Assembly (NCBI GenBank): GCA_030427205.1
Contig: JAUHXC010000009.1
Coordinates: 62,001 to 126,000, forward strand
Direction of reading: 5' to 3'
DNA length: 64,000 nt
Source of the DNA: a bacterium
GTDB taxonomy: Bacteria > Myxococcota_A > Bradymonadia > UBA7976 > UBA1532
Made by a program: the position numbers and the translations under genes. Positions within the stretch are counted from its first letter, which is position 1. Each line of letters begins with the position of its first letter. Positions 1 to 7,698 of this stretch are shown piece by piece. The notes beneath the pieces were generated by a model. It made no database searches. It was not told the DNA's origin and was given only the letters and a program-made list of their open reading frames with translations.

Positions 1-679
1 CCGGCGTACCGACGCGCTGCAACGGCACGCGCGCGGTGTAGCGCCGCTGCAGCGCGGGGTCGGCTTCGGGGCCGTCGTCGGGCCAGAGCACGACCCCCGG
101 CGCGATGCCGTTGACCCGCACCTCGGGCGCCAGATCCCGGGCGAGGCTGCGCACCAGCTCGACCACCGCCGCCTTGCTCATGGCGTAGGCCGCGTGATGC
201 CGCCGCGGGCGGCCCATGGCGTGGATGTCGCCCAGGCAGACCACCGCGCCGCCGCCGGGCAGGGGACTCTGCCGCAGCAGCGGGGACAGCCGGGCCGTCA
301 GCAGCAGCGGCGACAGCGCGTTGATGCGGTACAGGGCCGCCGCCGCGTCGGCTTCGATGGTCTCCAGGGGCGTGGGCGCGTAGCGGGCGGCGTTGTGCAC
401 CAGCACGTCCAGCCGAGGCAAGGCGGCGGCATAGGCTTCGCCGGTCGCCGTGACGAGGCCCGGATGGTTCAGGTCGAGGTGGCGCACCGCCACCGTCCGC
501 CCCGAGGTGCGCAGGCGCTCGGCCAGCGCGTCGGCTTCCTTGACGCTGTCGCGCCGGGTCAGCAGGAGGTCGAAGCCCGCGGCGGCCAGGGCCTCGGCGA
601 TCGCCGCGCCGACCCGCCGGGCGCCGCCCGTGATCAGGGCGATAGGCGACTGGCCGTCGAAGGGGAGTCCGGTCTGCAT
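1..679 (-). CDS. Pteridine reductase-like short-chain dehydrogenase (3' end off the window)
   Basis: The reverse strand is open from an ATG at 679 to the left edge, giving 226 codons without a stop. The N-terminus carries the Rossmann motif TGGARRVG near residues 18-25, which is the form seen in PTR1/FolM-type pteridine reductases. NAA follows in the NAG position, then an aspartate (GDIHAMG) where ordinary SDRs have the catalytic serine, and YAMSK supplies the Tyr/Lys pair. Asp in that position is typical of pteridine reductases. The likely reaction is NADPH-dependent reduction of dihydropterins or dihydrofolate in the cytoplasm. It is divergent from the barrel gene, and the gap holds a Fur-family-like palindrome, so it may share that control. 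A general SDR oxidoreductase is the alternative. Confidence 0.75.
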   Translation of the reverse strand, partial: MQTGLPFDGQSPIALITGGARRVGAAIAEALAAAGFDLLLTRRDSVKEADALAERLRTSGRTVAVRHLDLNHPGLVTATGEAYAAALPRLDVLVHNAARYAPTPLETIEADAAAALYRINALSPLLLTARLSPLLRQSPLPGGGAVVCLGDIHAMGRPRRHHAAYAMSKAAVVELVRSLARDLAPEVRVNGIAPGVVLWPDDGPEADPALQRRYTARVPLQRVGTP

Positions 680-824
680 GACGGGGCGACGGTACACGAG
701 CGGCCACGCGGCTTCCACGGGGCCGCGGGCCTTCGGCGCTCCACCTGCACGACACGCGACGCTGCACGCCAACGCGACCCCCGGCGCAAACGCAGACTCA
801 ACGTATTGGCAACGAAAACTCATT

Positions 825-839
825 TGCAATCAGGTTGCG
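825..839. promoter_or_regulatory. Candidate Zur/Fur-family operator (15 bp)
   Basis: TGCAATCAGGTTGCG forms an imperfect 7-1-7 palindrome with TGCAA on the left and TTGCG on the right. The same architecture (TGCAA-5-TTGCA) recurs at 2996-3010. It sits 12 bases before the barrel gene and about 145 bases from the divergent SDR start. Fur-family proteins bind palindromes of this geometry; assignment to Zur rests only on the zinc-type genes downstream. Confidence 0.5.
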
Positions 840-851
840 TTTGGGCGAATG

Positions 852-2024
852 ATGCGCGCCATGCGTACCATACTGACAGTGCTGCTGGCAGCGCCCGCTC
901 TCGCGGCCGCTCAGACGGTGGATCAGGCCGTACTCGACGCGTTGAGCGCGGGCCTCGCCGCGGACCTGGGCCCGGCCACCGCGCCGCAGACCGGCGGGCC
1001 GGCGGGCAACAGCAACCCCGACATCTCGCTGATCCTGGACGTGGCCGGCGCGTGGTTCGACGGCGAGCCGTCCCAGCTCGGCGCGCACGACCCGCAGTCG
1101 ACCGGCTTCAACCTGCAGCAGCTCGAGATGCACATCGCGTCCAACGTCGATCCGTTCTTCCGCCTGGAGGCCAACCTGGTCTTCTCCGAGTTCGGGGTCG
1201 AGGTCGAAGAGACCTACGGCACCACGCTCGCGCTGCCCGCCGACTTGCAGATGCGGGGCGGGTTGTTTCTGACCCGCTTCGGACGGATCAACCCGACCCA
1301 CCCCCACGCGTGGCGGTTCGTCGATCAGCCGCTGGTGAACGGCAAGTTCTTCGGCGGCGAGGGCAGCCGCGGGCTGGGCGCCGAGCTGTCGTGGCTGGCG
1401 CCGCTGCCATGGTTCGTCGAGTGGGTCGGCAGCGCGACGATGGCCAACGGCGCGTGCTGCGCGCGCAGCTTCTATGGCGCCGACGATCCGGGCGTCGAGA
1501 CGCCGGCCGACCTGCTCTACACCGCCGCGCTCAAGCAGTTCTTCGCGCTCGACGACGCGTGGTCGTTGTCCTGGGGGCTCTCGGGGCAGTTCGGCCCCAA
1601 CGCCTCGGGCAACGGCAACCGCAGCGAGATCTACGGCACCGACCTCTACCTGCACTATCGGCCGGCCAACTCACCGGATCGCGAGGCGCTGAGCCTGCAG
1701 CTCGAGGCGATGTACCGCACCCGCCAGGTGCCGAGCGACCGGCTTGCGGACTACGGCGGCTACGCGCAGTTGGTGTGGACCATCGACCCCCGCTGGGAGG
1801 TCGGCGCCCGCTATGGCTACGTCAGCGGGCTCTCCGACGACCCGCTCGATCCGGGCTGGGTCGAGGACCGCCATCGGGCCAGCGGTCAGATCACGGTCTA
1901 CCCGTCCCACTTCTCGCGGGTGCGCCTGCAAGCCAACCGGGACGATCGCGGCGATGCGGTCACCTGGGCCGGCTTCCTGGCGCTCGAGCTGCTGATCGGC
2001 GCCCACGGCGCCCACACGTTCTGA
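852..2024 (+). CDS. Outer-membrane beta-barrel, porin-like, metal-uptake associated
   Basis: The protein is about 390 residues, with a clear signal peptide (RTILTVLLAAPALAAAQ) followed by alternating polar and hydrophobic strands rich in aromatic residues. It has no TonB box or plug domain that I can recognise, so it looks like a gated or passive porin rather than a TonB receptor. ATGs at 849, 852 and 861 are all in frame; 852 is chosen because the weak GGG at 843-845 fits it, but 861 is nearly as good. The stop codon overlaps the ribosome-binding site of the ZnuA-like gene, so the two are surely co-transcribed. With an operator just upstream, the likely job is passage of zinc or a zinc complex through the outer membrane. 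The family call is by composition and context only. Confidence 0.7.
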   Translation: MRAMRTILTVLLAAPALAAAQTVDQAVLDALSAGLAADLGPATAPQTGGPAGNSNPDISLILDVAGAWFDGEPSQLGAHDPQSTGFNLQQLEMHIASNVDPFFRLEANLVFSEFGVEVEETYGTTLALPADLQMRGGLFLTRFGRINPTHPHAWRFVDQPLVNGKFFGGEGSRGLGAELSWLAPLPWFVEWVGSATMANGACCARSFYGADDPGVETPADLLYTAALKQFFALDDAWSLSWGLSGQFGPNASGNGNRSEIYGTDLYLHYRPANSPDREALSLQLEAMYRTRQVPSDRLADYGGYAQLVWTIDPRWEVGARYGYVSGLSDDPLDPGWVEDRHRASGQITVYPSHFSRVRLQANRDDRGDAVTWAGFLALELLIGAHGAHTF

Positions 2025-2034
2025 GGAGGCCGTC

Positions 2035-2952
2035 GTGGCGATGTCTACCCGCTGTCTGCTGGCGTTCTGTGCGCTCCTGCTCACGCCGACGGCGGCCCAC
2101 GCCGAGCTGAACGTGGTCGCGACGCTGCCCGATCTGGCGGCGTTGGCCGAGGTCGTGGGCGGAGACGACGTCGAGGTCACCGCGCTCGCGTCGCCGAACC
2201 GGGACCCACACTATATCGACCCCCGGCCGAACCTGATCCTGCCGCTCAACCGCGCCGATCTGCTGATCGTCAACGGGCTGGAGCTGGAGATCGGCTGGCT
2301 GCCGCCGCTGCAGGTCGCCGCGCGCAACGGGCGCATCCAGACCGGCGGGCCGGGCTACTTCGACGCGTCGACGGTCGTGCAGCCCATGGAGGTGCCCACC
2401 GGCAAAGTCGACCGGGCCATGGGCGACATCCACCCGGGCGGCAACCCGCACTTCCTCTACGACGCGCGGCAGGCGCGGCGCGTCGTCGGCGCGCTGGCGA
2501 AGCACATGGCGCGGCTCGATCCGCAGAACGCCGCCGACTACGCCCGCCGGGCCGCCGCGTTCGATGCGAAGCTGGCGGAGACCACGAGGCGCCACGCCGA
2601 GCGCTTCGCCGCGCTGCCCGACGAGAAGCGGCGGGTCGTCACCTATCACGCGTCGCTGGTCTACCTCTTCGACTGGCTCGACATCGAAGAGATGCAGACG
2701 ATCGAGCCCCGCCCGGGCATCCCGCCCACGCCGGGGCACACCGCACAGGTGCTCTCGACGATGAAGGCCCACGACATCCGGCTGGTGGTGCAGGAGAGCT
2801 ACTTCCCGCGCAAGACGAGCGAGACGCTGGCCCGCCTCGTCGATGGCACGGTCGTGGTCCTGCCCGGCGGCACCCGCTTCGACGAGGGCGAGGGGTACCT
2901 GGCGCACATCGACGACCTCGTCGGGCGATTGTACGCCGCCCTCTCGAAGTGA
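2035..2952 (+). CDS. ZnuA-like metal ABC substrate-binding protein
   Basis: This is a cluster A-I (SBP_bac_9) periplasmic metal-binding protein of 305 residues with a signal peptide ending at AHA. The metal ligands expected in the family are visible: His59 in DPHYIDPRP, His139 in GGNPHF, His205 in TYHASLVY, and an acidic residue in the C-terminal GTRFDEGEG segment. The His-rich loop common in zinc-specific ZnuA is absent, so zinc versus manganese cannot be settled from the protein alone. The start is GTG at 2035, five bases after AGGAGG; ATG at 2041 is the alternative. No ABC permease or ATPase is nearby, which is unusual for this family, so it either uses transporter parts encoded elsewhere or hands metal to another carrier. 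Confidence 0.85.
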   Translation: MAMSTRCLLAFCALLLTPTAAHAELNVVATLPDLAALAEVVGGDDVEVTALASPNRDPHYIDPRPNLILPLNRADLLIVNGLELEIGWLPPLQVAARNGRIQTGGPGYFDASTVVQPMEVPTGKVDRAMGDIHPGGNPHFLYDARQARRVVGALAKHMARLDPQNAADYARRAAAFDAKLAETTRRHAERFAALPDEKRRVVTYHASLVYLFDWLDIEEMQTIEPRPGIPPTPGHTAQVLSTMKAHDIRLVVQESYFPRKTSETLARLVDGTVVVLPGGTRFDEGEGYLAHIDDLVGRLYAALSK

Positions 2953-2995
2953 GCCGCTGCCGCGCGCCGTCGGGCGTTCCCGGTGCGCCCCTTCA

Positions 2996-3010
2996 TGCAA
3001 TACGGTTGCA
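2996..3010. promoter_or_regulatory. Candidate Zur/Fur-family operator (15 bp)
   Basis: TGCAATACGGTTGCA has perfect 5-bp arms (TGCAA/TTGCA) around a 5-bp centre, the same layout as 825-839. A -35-like TTGCAG (3006-3011) overlaps its right arm and a -10-like TTAAAG (3028-3033) follows at 16 bp, so binding would block a promoter for the GTPase gene at 3078. Confidence 0.55.
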
Positions 3011-3044
3011 GTCGATATGGCGTTTGATTAAAGGTGCACCCCGA

Positions 3045-3056
3045 TTGCATTTGACA
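3045..3056. promoter_or_regulatory. Second candidate operator before the first COG0523 gene
   Basis: TTGCATTTGACA shares the nonamer TTGCATTTG with the reverse complement of the palindrome at 11981-11994. It lies just downstream of the inferred start of transcription, so two boxes flank the promoter. The right arm is degenerate (TGACA instead of TGCAA). Confidence 0.4.
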
Positions 3057-3077
3057 TCCCTCTGCGGAGATCGCCCC

Positions 3078-4295
3078 ATGACCCACGCCCGCCTGCCCGT
3101 CACCGTGCTCTCCGGCTTCCTCGGGGCTGGCAAGACCACGCTGCTCAACCACGTGCTCAACAACCGCGAAGGCCGCCGGGTGGCGGTCATCGTCAACGAC
3201 ATGAGCGAGGTCAACATCGACGCCGCGCTCGTCGAGCGGGGCGGCGCGGCGCTCTCGCGCACCGAAGAGACGCTGGTCGAGATGTCCAACGGCTGCATCT
3301 GCTGCACCCTGCGCGACGACCTGCTCGAAGAGGTGACCCGCCTCGCCACGGAGGGCCGCTTCGACTACCTGCTCATCGAGTCGACGGGCATCAGCGAGCC
3401 GATCCCGGTGGCGCAGACGTTCACCTTCACCGGCGAAGACGGGGTGAGCCTGGCCGACGTCGCCCGGCTCGACACGATGGTCACCGTCGTCGACGCCGCC
3501 GCGTTCATGAAGGACTACGCCCGGGCCGACAGCCTCGCCAGCCGCGGCGAGTCGCTCGGCGAAGAGGACACCCGCACGGTCACCGACCTGCTCGTCGATC
3601 AGGTCGAGTTCGCCGATGTGATCGTGCTCAACAAGCTCGATCTGGTGGACGAGGCCGGCGCGAAGCGGGTCGAAGGCGCCATCCGGGCGCTCAACCCGGG
3701 CGCGTCGATCGTGCGCACCGTGAAGGCCGCGGTGCCGCTCGACGCCGTGCTCGATACCGGCCGCTTCGACTACGACAAGGCCGCGTCGTCCGCCGGCTGG
3801 ATCCGCGAGCTGGCCGGCGAGCACACCCCCGAGACCGAAGAGTACGGCATCACCAGCTTCGTCTACGCCGCGCGGCGGCCGTTCGACGCCGAGCGGCTGC
3901 ACGCGTTCTTCCACGCCGAAGATCGGCAGTGGGGGCGCGTGCTGCGCTCGAAGGGCTTCTTCTGGGTCGCCGCCGACGATCGGCTGGCCTACACCTGGGC
4001 CCAGGCCGGCGGCATCGCGTCGTACTCGGTGGCCGGCACCTGGTGGGCCGCCACGCCCCGCGAGCACTGGGGGCACCCCGAAGGCCAGCGGCCCGACGAG
4101 CAGCCCGATTGGCACGACCGCTACGGCGACCGCCTTCAGCAGCTCGTCTTCATCGGCCAGGACCTCGACGAGGCGGCCATCCGGGCCGAGCTCGACGCCT
4201 GCCTGCTCGATCCGACGCTGGACGCCGATCGCTCGGCGTGGTCGACGCTGCCCAATCCGTTCCCCGCGCTGAAGCGGCCCGAGTCCGCGGCCTGA
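3078..4295 (+). CDS. COG0523 (CobW-family) GTPase, putative zinc metallochaperone
   Basis: This is a 405-residue G3E-family P-loop GTPase. Walker A is GFLGAGKT at residues 13-20, the metal-binding CICC motif is at 73-76 after NG, the guanine-specificity motif is NKLD, and a CobW C-terminal domain follows and ends near the C-terminus. Family members deliver zinc or other metals to client enzymes and are often induced under zinc limitation. The start ATG at 3078 has GGAGA seven bases upstream; reading frames that begin earlier run through the operator region and are rejected. The long form with a C-terminal acidic/aromatic insert resembles ZigA/YciC-type proteins. It appears to be the first gene of a transcript that continues through the MerC-like, flavoprotein, lipoprotein and second GTPase genes. 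Confidence 0.92.
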   Translation: MTHARLPVTVLSGFLGAGKTTLLNHVLNNREGRRVAVIVNDMSEVNIDAALVERGGAALSRTEETLVEMSNGCICCTLRDDLLEEVTRLATEGRFDYLLIESTGISEPIPVAQTFTFTGEDGVSLADVARLDTMVTVVDAAAFMKDYARADSLASRGESLGEEDTRTVTDLLVDQVEFADVIVLNKLDLVDEAGAKRVEGAIRALNPGASIVRTVKAAVPLDAVLDTGRFDYDKAASSAGWIRELAGEHTPETEEYGITSFVYAARRPFDAERLHAFFHAEDRQWGRVLRSKGFFWVAADDRLAYTWAQAGGIASYSVAGTWWAATPREHWGHPEGQRPDEQPDWHDRYGDRLQQLVFIGQDLDEAAIRAELDACLLDPTLDADRSAWSTLPNPFPALKRPESAA

Positions 4296-4317
4296 GCGCC
4301 GACGGGAGGAGAGCACG

Positions 4318-4692
4318 ATGAGTGGGATCGATCGAGCCGGGGTCGTGGCCAGCAGCGCCTGCGCCATTCACTGCGCCCTCAGCGCGCTGCTGCCCGGCGT
4401 ATTGTCGGCGGTGGGGCTGACGATGCTGTTGACTCACGAGGCCGAGTGGGCGCTGACCGGCATCGCGGTCGCCTTCGCCGGCGCGGCGCTGATCGTCGGC
4501 TGGCGCCGCCACCGCTCGACGGCGGTCGCCGGCGCGCTGGCCGGCGGTATCATCGGGCTCGTCGCCGCCCGCCTCGTCGAAGAGGCCGGCGTGCACGGGC
4601 TGGGCATGGCGCTGGCGCTGATCGGCGGGGCGGTCCTCGTCGCCGGTCACATCGCCAACATCCGGGCGGGCCGTCGGGCGGTCGCGCCGTGA
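4318..4692 (+). CDS. MerC-like small integral membrane protein
   Basis: The product has 124 residues and four predicted membrane helices. The first helix contains C15xxHC19 (SACAIHCALS), the Cys/His motif of the MerC-domain family, and the rest is Ala/Gly/Leu-rich. MerC proteins carry metal ions (classically mercuric ion) through the inner membrane; no other mer gene is present here. The sequence GGAGGAG precedes the ATG. Its place between two zinc-type genes suggests a role in zinc or another soft metal rather than mercury. The stop overlaps the next start (GTGA), so translation is coupled. Confidence 0.75.
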   Translation: MSGIDRAGVVASSACAIHCALSALLPGVLSAVGLTMLLTHEAEWALTGIAVAFAGAALIVGWRRHRSTAVAGALAGGIIGLVAARLVEEAGVHGLGMALALIGGAVLVAGHIANIRAGRRAVAP

Positions 4693-5861
4693 GCCTCGAC
4701 TGGCTGATCATCGGGGGCGGCATCCACGGGGTCTATCTGGCCGCGCGGCTGATCGACGAGGCGGGCATCCGGCGGGAGCGCCTGCTGATCGTCGACGGGC
4801 AGCCGCGCCTGCTCGACCGCTGGCGTCGGTGCACGGCCAATACCGGCATGCGCTACCTGCGCTCGGCGGTGGTGCATCACCTCGACCGCGATCCGTGGTC
4901 GCTCAAGCGCTTCGGCGCCCGCAACCGGCAGCTCGGTGGCTTCGCGCCGCCGTACGAGCGCCCCGCGCTGGCCCTCTTCGACGCGCACTGCGACGCGATC
5001 ATCGAACGCCATCGGCTGTCCGAGCGGCATCGCGTCGACCGCGCCGAGGCGTTGGCCCTCGGCGACGACGGCGTGCGGGTCACGCTGGCGTCGGGCGAGA
5101 CCATCGGCGCCCGCTTCGGATTGCTGGCCCTGGGATCGAGCGAGCGCACCGTCTGGCCCGGCTGGGCCCGCGCGCTGAGAGCGGCCGGCGCATCCATCAC
5201 CCACGCCTTCGATCCGGGCGTGCGCCTCGGCGACGACCAGCCGGCCCGCATCGCGGTCATCGGCGGCGGCATCACCGCCGCCCAGCTCGCGAACCGCTTC
5301 GCCCCGGGGCGCGCGGTTCACATGATCAGCCGCCACGAACCGCGGCAGCACACCTTCGACAGCGAGCCCGGCTGGATGGGGCCGCGCTACCTGAACGGCT
5401 TCGCCCGCATCGCCGAGCACGACCGGCGCAGAGCGGTGATCACCGAGGCCCGCCATCGCGGCTCGATCCCGCCTGGGACGTGGCGCCGACTCTCGAGGCT
5501 CTGCGATGAGGGGGATGTGACGCTGCACGTCGCCGACGTCAGCGACGCCCGCCTGCTCGACGACGGCATCCGACTGACCATCGGCGACCGATCGATCGAC
5601 GTCGATCGGGTCCTGCTGGCGACCGGATTCGAATCGCGGCGCCCCGGCGGCGCGCTCGTCGACGGGCTCGTCGACGAGGGCCTGCCGTGCGCGGCGTGCG
5701 GGTATCCCATCGTCGATACCCACCTGCGCTGGCATCCGCGGCTCTTCGTCAGCGGCCCGCTCGCCGAGCTCGAGGTCGGCCCGGTCTCGCGCAACATCGT
5801 CGGCGCGCGCATGGCCGCCCGCCGCATCACCCCGTGGGCTCGCCGGCACCGCGCCGGCTGA
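4689..5861 (+). CDS. FAD/NAD(P)-binding flavoprotein, unknown substrate
   Basis: The protein has 390 residues. An N-terminal FAD-binding GGGIHG motif is at about residues 8-13. A second dinucleotide motif (IAVIGGGITAAQ) lies near the middle, and ATGFES near residue 315 is the fold's second FAD-contact motif. The layout is that of two-dinucleotide-binding flavoproteins such as the ornithine/lysine N-hydroxylase and Baeyer-Villiger superfamily, but I cannot place it in a named family. A GTG start at 4689 overlaps the TGA of the MerC-like gene. Two CxxC-like pairs (CAAC near residue 335) might bind metal. Coupled translation with metal genes suggests redox handling of a metal ligand or metallophore; this is inference. 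Confidence 0.7.
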   Translation: MSLDWLIIGGGIHGVYLAARLIDEAGIRRERLLIVDGQPRLLDRWRRCTANTGMRYLRSAVVHHLDRDPWSLKRFGARNRQLGGFAPPYERPALALFDAHCDAIIERHRLSERHRVDRAEALALGDDGVRVTLASGETIGARFGLLALGSSERTVWPGWARALRAAGASITHAFDPGVRLGDDQPARIAVIGGGITAAQLANRFAPGRAVHMISRHEPRQHTFDSEPGWMGPRYLNGFARIAEHDRRRAVITEARHRGSIPPGTWRRLSRLCDEGDVTLHVADVSDARLLDDGIRLTIGDRSIDVDRVLLATGFESRRPGGALVDGLVDEGLPCAACGYPIVDTHLRWHPRLFVSGPLAELEVGPVSRNIVGARMAARRITPWARRHRAG

Positions 5862-5882
5862 ACCCGAAGCCTCGAGGACTCC

Positions 5883-6689
5883 ATGAAACGCATCACGCTC
5901 GCGCTCGCGTTCGCGCTCTCCGCCTGCGCCCCCGACGGCAACGGCGGGTCGACGCCCTGTGACGGGCACGGCGAGCTGCACGGCGACCACTGTCATTGCG
6001 ATCCGGGCTTCGAGCACGCGCCCGACGATCTGCTGATCTGTGTGCCCGAGTCGGCGCCCGAGCCCGAGCCCGAGCCTGCCCCCGAGCCCGAGCCCGCGCC
6101 GGAACCGGAACCCGAGCCGACCCCCGAGCCCGAGCCGACCCCCGAGCCCGAGCCCGAAACCGACCTGACCCTGGCCGACGCCGAGGTCGCCGCGCGGACC
6201 CTCGTCGACCACGAAGGCCATCGGGTCTGGCTGCTCGACGCCCGCGCCGGCGGACATCGCCTGAGCCTGGAGAGCTACGCGGCCTTCGGCGGCCCGCAGG
6301 CGCCGGGGCGCTTCGTGATCGACGCTCGGGACGCCGACTACGCGAGCTGCGGGCTGTGCCTCGTCCTGCGCGACGACGCGCAAGGCACCACCTGGATGCC
6401 GGTGCCCGACAGCGGCGCCCTCGAGGTCATCGCGATCGGCGCCGCCGAGGGTGAACAGTTCGCCGGCCGGACCGAAGGCCTGCGCTTCCGCGAGGTCATC
6501 ATCGATCCCGAGAGCTACGCGACGACGGTCGTGCCGGACAGCGCCGAGATCACCCTCGTCGACTGGGCGTTCGACGCCTCGCTCGAGGTCGAGTGCAGCG
6601 GCCACGGCCACCTGCACGGCGATACGTGTCACTGCGATCCCGGCTACCAGACCGACCCCGACGATCCCGGGCGCTGCGTGCCCGTTTGA
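5883..6689 (+). CDS. Lipoprotein with two His/Cys-rich EGF-like modules and a Glu-Pro linker
   Basis: A lipobox (LSAC15) ends the signal peptide. Next comes an EGF-like module with the core CDGHGELHGDHCHCDPGF, then a long (Glu-Pro)n linker at about residues 58-95. A beta-rich domain of about 140 residues follows, and a second module (CSGHGHLHGDTCHCDPGY) ends the protein. Both modules carry closely spaced histidines among the cysteines, unlike ordinary EGF repeats, which suggests metal binding. Being between COG0523 genes, it is plausibly a surface or periplasmic zinc-binding lipoprotein. GAGG precedes the start by six bases. The middle domain matches nothing I recognise. Its stop overlaps the likely TTG start of the next gene. 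Confidence 0.75.
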   Translation: MKRITLALAFALSACAPDGNGGSTPCDGHGELHGDHCHCDPGFEHAPDDLLICVPESAPEPEPEPAPEPEPAPEPEPEPTPEPEPTPEPEPETDLTLADAEVAARTLVDHEGHRVWLLDARAGGHRLSLESYAAFGGPQAPGRFVIDARDADYASCGLCLVLRDDAQGTTWMPVPDSGALEVIAIGAAEGEQFAGRTEGLRFREVIIDPESYATTVVPDSAEITLVDWAFDASLEVECSGHGHLHGDTCHCDPGYQTDPDDPGRCVPV

Positions 6690-7678
6690 CCCTGCGGTCG
6701 CAGCCCGCGCCCGTGGCCGGCACGCCCGGCTCCCGCGCCGTGCCGGTGACGATCCTCACCGGCTACCTCGGCGCCGGAAAGACCACGCTGCTCAACCACA
6801 TCCTCGGCGCCGACCACGTCCGGCGCATCGCGGTCATCGAGAACGAGTACGGCGCGGTGAGCATCGACCACGGGCTCGTCGTGGGCGCCGACGACGCGAT
6901 CTACGAGATGGCCAACGGCTGCATCTGCTGCACCGTACGGGCCGATCTGGTGCGCCTGCTCGACCGGCTCGTGCAGCGCGGAGCGACGTTCGACCACCTG
7001 CTCGTCGAGACGACGGGGCTCGCCGACCCGGGGCCGGTCGCGCAGACCTTCTTCGCCGACGAGGCCACCCGCGCGGCCTTTGCGCTGGACGGCATCGTCA
7101 CGCTCGTCGACGCCCTGCACGTCCGGCAGCAGCTCGCCCGCGGCGTCGAGAGCGTCGCGCAGATCGCGCTGGCGAATGTGCTGGTGCTCAACAAGACCGA
7201 CCTGGTGAGCGCTGGCGAACTCGACGCGATCGAGGGCCAGCTGCGCGACCTCAACCCGCTCGCGCGGATCGTGCGCAGCGAGCGGGCCGCGGTGCCCCTC
7301 GATACGATCCTCGACATCGGCGCGTTTGATCCCGCGGCCTTCGAGCGTCGCCGGCCGATCGACCCGATGGCCCACGATCACGACGACGGTATCGTCTCGG
7401 TCGTCGTCGAGGCCGCGGGCGACGTCAACGTGACGATCCTCGACCTGTGGCTGGGGCAGGTCCTGCGCGCGCGCAGCGCCGACATCTTCCGGCTGAAAGG
7501 CTTCCTCAGCCTCGCCGGAGAGCCGCGGCGGCTTGTCATCCAGGCGGTGCACTCGATCGTCGACGTGCGCCCGGGCCGGCCCTGGGGCGATACGCCGCGC
7601 CTCAGCCAGCTCGTCTTCATCGGCCGCGATCTGGACCGCGAACGACTGGCCGAGGGCCTGCGCGCCTGCGTGGTGTAG
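6686..7678 (+). CDS. Second COG0523 (CobW-family) GTPase
   Basis: The product is about 330 residues with Walker A GYLGAGKT (26-33), ENEYGAV in the switch region, a CICC metal motif (79-82), NKTD, and a CobW C-terminal domain. It differs from the first copy: it is shorter, has ENEYGAV instead of NDMSEVN, and has a short MAHDHDDG linker instead of a long insert. The two are therefore distinct subfamilies and not a recent duplication. No strong ribosome-binding site is visible. TTG at 6686 overlaps the upstream stop (TTGA); GTG at 6713 or 6740 are alternatives. Likely role: GTP-driven metal insertion or storage during zinc shortage. Confidence 0.88.
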   Translation: MTLRSQPAPVAGTPGSRAVPVTILTGYLGAGKTTLLNHILGADHVRRIAVIENEYGAVSIDHGLVVGADDAIYEMANGCICCTVRADLVRLLDRLVQRGATFDHLLVETTGLADPGPVAQTFFADEATRAAFALDGIVTLVDALHVRQQLARGVESVAQIALANVLVLNKTDLVSAGELDAIEGQLRDLNPLARIVRSERAAVPLDTILDIGAFDPAAFERRRPIDPMAHDHDDGIVSVVVEAAGDVNVTILDLWLGQVLRARSADIFRLKGFLSLAGEPRRLVIQAVHSIVDVRPGRPWGDTPRLSQLVFIGRDLDRERLAEGLRACVV

Positions 7679-7682
7679 CGCG

Positions 7683-7698
7683 CCGGGATCAGTCCCGG
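7683..7698. terminator. Possible bidirectional hairpin between convergent genes
   Basis: CCGGGATCAGTCCCGG is a perfect 6-bp stem with a 4-base loop in the 10-base gap between the second GTPase and the convergent MbnH-like gene; the loop contains the MbnH stop codon. There is no T tract, so termination is uncertain. Confidence 0.35.

Noticed and set aside
194..2110. Long forward frame overlapping the SDR and barrel genes
   Set aside because: Arg/Gly-rich composition, a shadow of the real genes.
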